NCBI GenBank assembly: GCA_029861535.1
Contig: JAOTZC010000017.1
Coordinates: 1 to 51,364 of the forward strand
Direction of reading: 5' to 3'
Source of the DNA: Gammaproteobacteria bacterium
GTDB lineage: Bacteria > Pseudomonadota > Gammaproteobacteria > Steroidobacterales > Woeseiaceae
DNA length: 51,364 bases
Positions 15,904 to 23,248 of this stretch are shown here, in pieces; positions within the stretch are counted from its first letter, which is position 1, and every line of letters begins with the position of its first letter. The notes under the pieces are model-generated. The model was given only the letters and a program-made list of their open reading frames with translations. It was not told the DNA's origin and made no database searches. A program made the position numbers and the translations under genes.

Positions 15904-16533
15904 TCAGGAGTTATTGTCATCGAAATCGGCGTCCGTTGAGTAACGTGTCGATATCCAGCTCCAGATTCCCCAGGTAATGACTGGCAATAGCATCGGAATA
16001 ACGAGGCCAGGGCCATTCAGCGAATTTGGCAGAAGCGTTGCACCGTTCGCCGCGAGAGCGGCAGCATAGATCGTGTTTCCCGCCAGGCAAACCGCCGCAA
16101 ATTTCGAAAAAGGCATCGCACTCGCGCCGGCCGCAACGGCCATCGCTTCCGCCAGTATCGGTATCGGGCGGCTCAAAAAAACGATGAGCAACGTGGGTAC
16201 TTCGGGAAGGTCGGGATTAGCGCGTATCAGAACGACGCGCCCGATGAAATAACCAACGGTTTGCCCGACCATCAACCCAATCAAAATCGTAAAGAATCCC
16301 GGCACTATTCCGAGTCGTGCGCCGAGCAGTGTGCCAATAATGCTGGATGGTAATGGCAGCAAGATATCCAGCGACAACAAAGAGCCGCCAGTCAGCGCAA
16401 ACAACCAGGCGTTGTCGTCCTTTGCCGATAGCCATGTCTCTCCAGGCATTTCGCCAATTATGGCAAAAGGAATGATCGGGATCGAAAGAGCGATTATAAT
16501 TGTTAGACACTGCCGATAGAATTTCTTGTTCAT
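15904..16533 (-). CDS. VTT/DedA-like membrane protein
   Basis: A 209-residue integral membrane protein. The block PLPSSIIGTLLGARLGIVPG followed by FFTILIGLMVGQTVGYFIGR is the re-entrant core of the VTT (SNARE-associated Golgi, TVP38/TMEM64, DedA) family. A second conserved region has FLSRPIPILAEAMAVAAGAS with its conserved arginine and glutamate. About five hydrophobic segments are visible. Members of the wider family move lipid carriers across membranes or affect membrane potential; which of these applies here is unknown. ATG 16533 is used. It is divergent from the radical SAM operon. Confidence 0.8.
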   Translation of the reverse strand: MNKKFYRQCLTIIIALSIPIIPFAIIGEMPGETWLSAKDDNAWLFALTGGSLLSLDILLPLPSSIIGTLLGARLGIVPGFFTILIGLMVGQTVGYFIGRVVLIRANPDLPEVPTLLIVFLSRPIPILAEAMAVAAGASAMPFSKFAAVCLAGNTIYAAALAANGATLLPNSLNGPGLVIPMLLPVITWGIWSWISTRYSTDADFDDNNS

Positions 16534-16584
16534 GCGTTAGATTTGACAGCAGATGCGTGCGAAAGAAATTTGATAATAACATCA

Positions 16585-16598
16585 GGGGACCGGTTCCC
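16585..16598. promoter_or_regulatory. Near-perfect palindrome in divergent promoter region
   Basis: GGGGACCGGTTCCC is palindromic except for one mismatched pair, with ACCGGT at its centre. It lies 39 bases before the start of the radical SAM gene and 52 bases from the VTT gene on the other strand, a good place for an operator. No binding protein is known. Confidence 0.3.
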
Positions 16599-16636
16599 GG
16601 CCTCAGATGAACAATAAGTCGCGCGGGAGGAATGCA

Positions 16637-17872
16637 ATGCCGACGGCAAAACTCGAGGGATCACCGGCGCTAAAGACAACCGTAATGTTCGAGGGCATTC
16701 GCTTTAGCGATGCGCTCGGAGCCGCGGCCGAACACTCGTTGCCGAATTACTTTCCATACCGTTTCAAGAAAGGCGAGCACGATCCTACTGGCAAGGGAAA
16801 AGCGAGCATTCCGTATCTGATCAACACCGACGACGACACGTTGATTCGTGTGCTCGGCAATGGCGATTCGCCGTGGTCGGTCATGGGCAATCGTGAGGAC
16901 GGCTACAAACTGCTCCATGATTCGAACCCCGCTGACGCCGTCGACATTCGGTTCGAGCCATTGCACGATTGGATGCAGGACAACACGTCCGATGGTTTTC
17001 CGATCGCGCAAGCTGGCGTCAGCACGCACGGCGACATGATGGTGATCAACGTAGCACCGGGTTGCGAATATTTTCTGAACAAGGTCAACGGCAATTCCAT
17101 GCGCTGTACGTTTTGCTCCTACGGTGCGCCGGATCAACGAACCGCGCACCTGGGCCAAAAAGCCGGTCAGGTTACGATTCCGGAGCTTACGCTCGCGCGT
17201 ATGCGAGAAGCGATGAACGCCGTCACGGCGGAGACTGACATCAAGCACATTTACCTGGTCGGCGGCTCATTAACGGATCCCGAGCAGGAAGGAGAGCGTT
17301 TTTTGCAACTTGCGCGCGCAGTACAGGAAAATAATCCGAAAAACATTCCGGTAACGCTGGGATCCGGCGCGCTTCCCGAAGAAACTCTGCAGCAGTTTTA
17401 CGACGAACGCTTGGTCGATGCAGTGTGTTTCAACCTCGAGATATGGTCGGAGAAACTCTTCTCTCAGGTTTGCCCCGGCAAGAACAACTACGTCGGCTAC
17501 AATGAATGGATCGCATCGCTGGAGACCGCCGTCGGACTGTGGGGCCGCGGTCGTGTGTACTCGGCGATGGTTGCGGGCATCGAGCTCGAGCCCGAGCACG
17601 GTATGGAATGGCAAGAAGCGGCCGAGCTGGCGGGGCAGGGCGTCAATGACCTTTGCAGTCGCGGCATCGTGCCAATCTATTCCCTGTATTACCCGGTCGG
17701 TGGCAAAGAACGCTCCGACTATCAGAGCCGCCTACGGAATTTTTTTGAGCACCTTGCGTTGAATTACCGGGATGTTCGCAAGCAGCATGGTCTCGAGATT
17801 TGGGACGGCTTCATGTGTCACCGCTGCGCTTATATGCAGCTCGAATGCGATATCGATCGTACCCAGGCTTGA
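16637..17872 (+). CDS. Radical SAM protein with CX13CX2C motif
   Basis: A 411-residue protein. The cluster motif reads VAPGCEYFLNKVNGNSM then RCTFCSYG: three cysteines in a CX13CX2C arrangement instead of CX3CX2C, with the last two in the usual CxFC context. Downstream the barrel features are recognisable: HIYLVGGSLTDP (GGE-like strand), VTLGSGALPEETL and VCFNLEIWSEKL. A C-terminal group MCHRCAYMQLEC could bind a second cluster. ATG 16637 follows GGGAGGA at six bases and is preferred to the in-frame ATG 16607. It heads an operon with a methyltransferase 11 bases downstream, a YdjY protein and a TonB-dependent receptor. The reaction is unknown. Confidence 0.85.
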   Translation: MPTAKLEGSPALKTTVMFEGIRFSDALGAAAEHSLPNYFPYRFKKGEHDPTGKGKASIPYLINTDDDTLIRVLGNGDSPWSVMGNREDGYKLLHDSNPADAVDIRFEPLHDWMQDNTSDGFPIAQAGVSTHGDMMVINVAPGCEYFLNKVNGNSMRCTFCSYGAPDQRTAHLGQKAGQVTIPELTLARMREAMNAVTAETDIKHIYLVGGSLTDPEQEGERFLQLARAVQENNPKNIPVTLGSGALPEETLQQFYDERLVDAVCFNLEIWSEKLFSQVCPGKNNYVGYNEWIASLETAVGLWGRGRVYSAMVAGIELEPEHGMEWQEAAELAGQGVNDLCSRGIVPIYSLYYPVGGKERSDYQSRLRNFFEHLALNYRDVRKQHGLEIWDGFMCHRCAYMQLECDIDRTQA

Positions 17873-17883
17873 GCAAGAATTTC

Positions 17884-18912
17884 ATGTCGACTGCCGCAAA
17901 TTTGAAAAACGTACCGCCTCCGACTGATCCGTCGAGAATCATCGCCCTCAGCACGGCGTACTGGGGCTCGCAGGTTCTACTAACCGCGAATCGGCTCCGT
18001 GTATTCGACGCATTAGCCAATGGTCCCCAGAGTGCGACCGCATTGGCCGAGCAGCTTGGCTTAGATGGTCGGATGACAGCACTGTTCATGAATGCCTGCG
18101 TCGGCCTGGGTCTGTGCGAAAAGGTCGACGGACGTTATCTGAACGCGCGCGTCAGCGACGTTTTCTTAAGGGCGGGCAGCCCGGCGTCGATGCAAAACTC
18201 GATGAGCTTCATGGACGACCTGTACGCTACCTGGGGTGATCTGGAGCACGCTTTACGTTCTGGTCAGCCCGCCAAGGCCGCGGTCACCTATCTGGGTAAC
18301 GACGAAGAGCAGACGCGGCATTTCGTTTACAGCATGCATGATCGAGCGATGGCAATCGGACAGGCGCTGCCTCAAGTAGTCGATTTGACAGGCCGCCAGC
18401 GAATGCTGGACGTCGGCGGCGGGCCGGGAACATTTTCGGCACTACTGACGCGGCGTTACGAAGGATTGAGATCCGATGTGCTGGAGCTCGACGGCGTTGC
18501 AAGTGTCGCGGAGGAGATACTCGACGATCTCGGCGTCGGCGATCGCGTGGCGATGATTCGCGGCGATTATCATACAAGCGATTTCGGGTCGGGTTATGAC
18601 GTCGTGCTGATGTCCGGCATGTTTCATCGCGAGACGGCAGAGGCCTGCAAGCGATTGATTGACCAAGCGCGAGATTGTTTAGAACCGGGCGGGATGCTGA
18701 TCGTTAACGATGTGTTTACCGACGAGGGCGGCACCACTCCGGAATTTTCGGCTTTGTTCGGTATTACGATGATGCTGACGGCCGCGGACGGTTGTGTGCA
18801 CGCCGATGCGAACGTGGACGCCTGGATGAACGCGGCTGGTTTCGTTGATACACTGCGTCGACCGTTTCCACCGCCAATGCCACACCGGGTCGTAACGGGA
18901 ATTCGCTCATGA
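17884..18912 (+). CDS. SAM-dependent methyltransferase with winged-helix dimerisation domain
   Basis: A 342-residue enzyme of the O-methyltransferase type (acetylserotonin, hydroxyneurosporene and BchU-like). Residues about 25-100 form the N-terminal dimerisation/winged-helix domain (LRVFDALANGPQSATALAEQ, LGLDGRMTALFMNACVGLGL). The SAM site is at about 178-190 (MLDVGGGPGTFSALL), with an acidic residue after the next strand (VLELDG) and motifs LMSGMFHRE and LEPGGMLIVNDVF. ATG 17884 is preferred: upstream in-frame residues overlap the radical SAM gene by 73 bases. Coupled to the radical SAM gene (11-base gap) and overlapping the YdjY gene (ATGA), it probably acts on the same metabolite. Confidence 0.88.
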   Translation: MSTAANLKNVPPPTDPSRIIALSTAYWGSQVLLTANRLRVFDALANGPQSATALAEQLGLDGRMTALFMNACVGLGLCEKVDGRYLNARVSDVFLRAGSPASMQNSMSFMDDLYATWGDLEHALRSGQPAKAAVTYLGNDEEQTRHFVYSMHDRAMAIGQALPQVVDLTGRQRMLDVGGGPGTFSALLTRRYEGLRSDVLELDGVASVAEEILDDLGVGDRVAMIRGDYHTSDFGSGYDVVLMSGMFHRETAEACKRLIDQARDCLEPGGMLIVNDVFTDEGGTTPEFSALFGITMMLTAADGCVHADANVDAWMNAAGFVDTLRRPFPPPMPHRVVTGIRS

Positions 18913-19676
18913 TGCGGATGTCGAAACACGTATTAATCATTGTGGTTGTTGTTGCATCGGTTGTCGCGACGAAGGTCTTGACTGCAGCAGAGACTCCTGC
19001 GGAGCCGCCTAAGGCCAAGCATCTGCCACCCGCTGCACCGCATATAGACGTGCAGGATCTCGGCAACGACCGTTTCAGAATTGCCGGGATTATGATTGAT
19101 AAAGCGGAACGTCGCTTCACTGTGCCGGGACGCATCGCCCATCGCAGTGATCCGCTCGAGTATCTCGCGGTCAGTATCGGTGGCGTCAAAGAATATGAGA
19201 GCCTGCTGGAACTTCTTGCAACGGCGACGCAATTCCAGCTTGCCAGCATCCTGATCGGTCTCGACGACGCGAATAGTGTAAAACCACGTTTCCAGTTCGA
19301 CGACCGACAGGCTATCGGACAGCGTGTAGCAATCGATATCAGCTGGGAAATCGACGGCAAAACTACTACCGTCAAAGCGAGCAATGCGCTTCTTGCGGGC
19401 GGCAAGCCACTCGATAGTGATGATTGGGTCTACATTGGCTCGATCACAGAGGAAAACGGCCAGTTTGTCGCGGAATCGGTCGGTTCGCTAATCGGCTTTG
19501 TGCATGACCCGTTTGCGATTATCGAACACAAGGACGGACTGGGCATCGGCGCGTACGGTAATATCACAGGAAATACCACGCTGTTGCCACCGGACGGGGC
19601 CCCGGTGACAGTCAGCGTTTCACTCATCATGGAAAAAAGTGGGGAGGAACAACCGAAGAAAATCGCCAAAGAGTAA
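18909..19676 (+). CDS. YdjY-domain exported protein
   Basis: A 255-residue protein with an N-terminal hydrophobic signal (about 7-26, VLIIVVVVASVVATKVLTAA). A proline-rich linker follows, then a YdjY-like domain containing GIMIDKAERRFTVPGRI, DPLEYLAVSIGGVKEYESLL and LATATQFQLASILIGLDDA. The conserved feature of this family is the KEYESLL/LLIGL block. Its biochemical function is not known; members are often encoded near redox or cofactor genes. The start overlaps the methyltransferase stop by ATGA and the TonB receptor begins two bases after its stop, so all four genes are one transcript. Confidence 0.75.
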   Translation: MMRMSKHVLIIVVVVASVVATKVLTAAETPAEPPKAKHLPPAAPHIDVQDLGNDRFRIAGIMIDKAERRFTVPGRIAHRSDPLEYLAVSIGGVKEYESLLELLATATQFQLASILIGLDDANSVKPRFQFDDRQAIGQRVAIDISWEIDGKTTTVKASNALLAGGKPLDSDDWVYIGSITEENGQFVAESVGSLIGFVHDPFAIIEHKDGLGIGAYGNITGNTTLLPPDGAPVTVSVSLIMEKSGEEQPKKIAKE

Positions 19677-19678
19677 TA

Positions 19679-21820
19679 ATGCCAATAAAACACTCAGGCG
19701 CTTTCCTGCTCCTATCCTTGGGGCTTGGCGCAACAGCCCCGACCACAGCGTTCAGCAATGATGCCGGTTCGCACGACGTTGGCACCTACGATCTTGCAGA
19801 GATTGTAGTCACCGCGTCTCGCCGCGCCGAAAATGCCTTCCTAATGCCGTACATGATTAACGTCCGTGGCATGGAAGAACTGCAGATTGTACGCCAGGTA
19901 CGAACGATACCGGACGCATTGCGCGATTTACCCGGCGTCATGATTCAAAAAACCGGGCATGGACAAGGTTCACCGTTCATCCGCGGCTTCACCGGTCTGC
20001 GAACCCTATTTCTTATCGATGGTATTCGACTAAACAATTCGACCTTTCGCGAAGGACCGAATCAGTACTGGAATACCGTGGATCCGCTGAGCACATACCG
20101 TCTCGAGCTCGTCAAAGGACCGACGTCGGTCCTGTACGGCAGCGACGCGATCGGCGGGACAGTCAACGCCATTAGCCGCAGCTATCGAGACGTGTCGTTG
20201 GCGAGCGGTGTTCAGTGGCGATTGTATGCACGCGCGGCAACGGCCGAAAGTTCTGCGGTGTTGCGTCCCGAAGTCGGCTACAAGGGTCGTCGCTTCGACG
20301 TGATCGCAGCCGTGTCGCTGAAGGACTTTGGCGACCTCGAGGCGGGACATGACCTCGGTACGCAGCCAAAAACCGGTTACGACGAACAGGACGCCGAGCT
20401 CAAATTTCATTATAACTTGACAGCTAATCAGCGTGTCACCGCAGCCATTCAGCACGTCGATCAAGACGACGCCTGGCGCGTGCACAAGACGATTTTTGGA
20501 AAGAGCTGGCGCGGCACCACTGTCGGCGATGAACTGCGTCGCTCGTTATCGCAGCAGCGAACACTTAGCTATCTGCAATATCGTGGCGTTGACGTCACAC
20601 CTTGGCTCGACGAGCTGGCGCTAAGCCTGTCTGTGCATGACCAGGACGAAACGCGACACCGTACGCGTGCCGATCAGCGCACCGATATCCAGGGTACCGA
20701 TGTGCAAACCACAGGTTTCTTTGGCCATCTTGTCATGCCGAGCGCAGCAGGTACGTTTACGGCCGGTGCTGAGTTCTATCATGACGAGGTAGAATCATTT
20801 CGTAGCGATTACAACGCTGACGGAACATTGCGCGGCGTACGTATTCAGGGACCCGTCGCCGACGATGCAACGTATCAGACAGCTGCCGTGTTCCTGCAAA
20901 ACCAGATCGCCTATGGCGAACGCACCGATTTGACGCTCGGATTTCGTTATACGCAGTCTGAAGCTGACGCGAAGGGCGTGGAGGATCCGCTAACGGGCGG
21001 GCGCATACGAGTCAAAGATGATTGGAGCGCCGCAACGCTTAGCGCACGATTCAATCATCGTCTGCATACGTCTGGTGGGACCGCATTGTTTGGCGGCGTC
21101 TCGCAAGGTTTTCGCGCTCCGAACCTATCGGATTTGACCCGATTCGATACTGCGCGGTCGAATGAGATCGAGACTCCGGTATCGACACTCGACTCCGAAG
21201 AATTCATCACCTATGAATTTGGTATTAAGCACGCAGGTGCGCGGTGGAACAGTCAGGCCGCCGTTTACTACACGACGATCGACGACATGGTCATTCGTAC
21301 ACCGACTGGACGCATTATTGACGGCGACACCGAAATCACGAAGAAGAATTCTGGTAATGGCTTTGTCAAAGGAATCGAAGTTCAAGCTCGTTACCAATTG
21401 AGCGACGCGTGGTCAGTTTTTGGCAATGCGTCCTGGATGGACGGTGAAGTTGACACGTTTCCAACATCCGATCCGGTACTTGTTCGAGAACCCATTGATC
21501 GCCTGATGACACTGAGTGCAAATGGTGGTTTTCGCTGGCACCCCGAAGACGGGGCGTGGTGGGCAGAAGGGCAGGTCGGTTTTGCCGATGAACAGGATCG
21601 ATTGTCGACGCGCGATCGTTCTGATACAGACAGAATCCCACCGGGCGGTACGCCCGCTTACACCGTGTTGACATTACGCGGCGGTTGGCATCTGTCGAAT
21701 GAGTTGTCTGTCTCGGCTGCCATTGAAAATCTGTTCGACAAAAATTATCGTGTACATGGTTCGGGTGTCAACGAGCCCGGCACAAACCTGATTATTTCGC
21801 TGCTGTGGACTTCGCAGTAA
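19679..21820 (+). CDS. TonB-dependent outer membrane receptor
   Basis: A 713-residue outer membrane transporter. After a signal peptide (about 1-28) comes a TonB-box-like EIVVTASRR. The plug domain at about 55-155 includes IPDALRDLPGVMIQKTGHGQ, FIRGFTGLRTLFLIDGIRLN and VKGPTSVLYGSDAIGGTVN. The rest is a beta barrel with FRAPNLSDLTRFD and AAIENLFDKNYRVHGSG near the end, typical of siderophore, haem and vitamin B12 receptors. The terminal residues LLWTSQ differ from the usual aromatic C-terminus. It is the last gene of the radical SAM operon, so its ligand may be related to what those enzymes make or modify; this is inference. Confidence 0.92.
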   Translation: MPIKHSGAFLLLSLGLGATAPTTAFSNDAGSHDVGTYDLAEIVVTASRRAENAFLMPYMINVRGMEELQIVRQVRTIPDALRDLPGVMIQKTGHGQGSPFIRGFTGLRTLFLIDGIRLNNSTFREGPNQYWNTVDPLSTYRLELVKGPTSVLYGSDAIGGTVNAISRSYRDVSLASGVQWRLYARAATAESSAVLRPEVGYKGRRFDVIAAVSLKDFGDLEAGHDLGTQPKTGYDEQDAELKFHYNLTANQRVTAAIQHVDQDDAWRVHKTIFGKSWRGTTVGDELRRSLSQQRTLSYLQYRGVDVTPWLDELALSLSVHDQDETRHRTRADQRTDIQGTDVQTTGFFGHLVMPSAAGTFTAGAEFYHDEVESFRSDYNADGTLRGVRIQGPVADDATYQTAAVFLQNQIAYGERTDLTLGFRYTQSEADAKGVEDPLTGGRIRVKDDWSAATLSARFNHRLHTSGGTALFGGVSQGFRAPNLSDLTRFDTARSNEIETPVSTLDSEEFITYEFGIKHAGARWNSQAAVYYTTIDDMVIRTPTGRIIDGDTEITKKNSGNGFVKGIEVQARYQLSDAWSVFGNASWMDGEVDTFPTSDPVLVREPIDRLMTLSANGGFRWHPEDGAWWAEGQVGFADEQDRLSTRDRSDTDRIPPGGTPAYTVLTLRGGWHLSNELSVSAAIENLFDKNYRVHGSGVNEPGTNLIISLLWTSQ

Positions 21821-21841
21821 AAGTCATTTTCTCATTTATTT

Positions 21842-23164
21842 TCAATCACTTACTGGCAGTCCGCTGGGGACCTGCTGCGGTACGCCGGCGTCGGTTGAAA
21901 GACTGCGTGCGTCCGATAGTGCTTCGAGAAACGCCAACAACTCTTGTATTTGAACGTCGGATAATTTCGTGTTGGTGAGTTCGTTGCGGCTCGCGATCGC
22001 GTTTCGCCTAAGCGTGCTGCCCTGTACCAGATAGTCTTTGGCGTCCAAGTCTGATCGCGATGGTTTGATTTGCGCCGATAAGTAATAATCATTTAGGGAA
22101 CGGACCGGGCTTAAGTGATGGTGTACCGCCGCCTCCAATGTGTCGAACGCACCGTTGTGTCCCCATGGACCTGTGTGAGAAACATTGCGCAATGACGGTG
22201 TGCGAAAACGATAGCGATCGCTCGGATTGCCGGTAACAAACTCTCTGCCGAAGTCTTCATGGCCGTCGAATCCGTGGCCCTTCCCGGGACCGATTTGTGG
22301 CAGCGCAATAGCGTGGAAGTCGTGATCCGTTTGTAAGCTTCCGGAATGGCATTCGCTGCATCCAGAAGCGCCGTAAAACAATTCGTATCCACGTTTTTCC
22401 ATTGACGTTAGCGATGCATCGTCCCCGCGCAGAAATGCGTCGAAACGGCTTTCGTCGGCGCGCCACTCAAGTACCGTAAATGCAGCAATGGCATTACCTA
22501 TGTCGGTTATCGCAATGTCATCCGCCTGCTCGATGTGCGGATAGGCGGCCACCATCAACGTGACGTATTCTGGCGTTGACTGGATACGCCGCTCAAGCAA
22601 GTTCCAGGCCCTGTGTACGTCGTTGTCCGACACCGCATCGGCGACGTCGTTTTCTCCCGTTTGCCCGGCCATTTCGTCGACAGAAACCAGTGGGAATAAA
22701 GCTTGGGCGGCGAGCACGTTGTCAAGTCCGTCGGGTAAGCGATCACCAATAGGCGTAAGGAAATTGTTTGGCTCGCGCTGATCGACTTCGACGCGACCAT
22801 CATGAAATAGGGCAGTGAATTCACGCGCGCCAACATTGAAGAGTGGTTGCGCGTTTCGTCCCACGCGCGAGGCGATTGCTGACGCACCTCTGCCGGTATC
22901 GCGCAGAGAACCGAGGCCGCTGCCGCCTTCGCCAATAGAAACTCTCAGACCATCGCCGGTTTCGTGTGCCGGGTGATGGCAGGTTGCGCAGGAAATATTG
23001 CGATTGCCACTGAGAATCTTGTCGTAAAATAGGAAACGTCCGAGTTCAGCCTGCTGTGAATTCGGGCGGCCAGCATAATGAAAGTCAGTATCGCTGAGTG
23101 GCTGTAATTCTGCGGCTGAAACAGGCGTAAGCGCAGCCAGAAATACCGCAATGACATAACGCAT
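21842..23164 (-). CDS. Di-haem cytochrome c peroxidase (MauG/CcpA family)
   Basis: A periplasmic protein of 440 residues with a signal peptide (MRYVIAVFLAALTPVSA). Two haem c motifs are visible: CATCHH near the N-terminus (SGNRNISCATCHHPAHETGD) and CSECH in the middle (YGASGCSECHSGSLQ), each in the context usual for bacterial cytochrome c peroxidase or MauG. FRTPSLRNVSHTGPWGHNGAF is the conserved C-terminal domain block. Length is somewhat above the 320-380 typical of CcpA. I prefer ATG 23164, directly before the signal peptide; ATG 23194 is possible. It is divergent from the FG-GAP protein and converges on the TonB receptor gene. Confidence 0.9.
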   Translation of the reverse strand: MRYVIAVFLAALTPVSAAELQPLSDTDFHYAGRPNSQQAELGRFLFYDKILSGNRNISCATCHHPAHETGDGLRVSIGEGGSGLGSLRDTGRGASAIASRVGRNAQPLFNVGAREFTALFHDGRVEVDQREPNNFLTPIGDRLPDGLDNVLAAQALFPLVSVDEMAGQTGENDVADAVSDNDVHRAWNLLERRIQSTPEYVTLMVAAYPHIEQADDIAITDIGNAIAAFTVLEWRADESRFDAFLRGDDASLTSMEKRGYELFYGASGCSECHSGSLQTDHDFHAIALPQIGPGKGHGFDGHEDFGREFVTGNPSDRYRFRTPSLRNVSHTGPWGHNGAFDTLEAAVHHHLSPVRSLNDYYLSAQIKPSRSDLDAKDYLVQGSTLRRNAIASRNELTNTKLSDVQIQELLAFLEALSDARSLSTDAGVPQQVPSGLPVSD

Positions 23165-23248
23165 TAATGCTGGATGACAAAGTTTCAGCAACATTCTCTT
23201 ATAATGCGAGAGTTGTGTGACATTCTCAATACAGAGAAACGGTATCTG

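Noticed and set aside
16571..16584. TGATAATAACATCA upstream of the radical SAM/TonB operon as a Fur box
   Set aside because: The first half is perfect but the second half fits only if the spacer is removed; too weak to call, although iron control of a TonB receptor would make sense.
23174..23205. TATAAT at 23200-23205 as promoter for the FG-GAP protein
   Set aside because: No -35 at acceptable spacing; plausible but unsupported.
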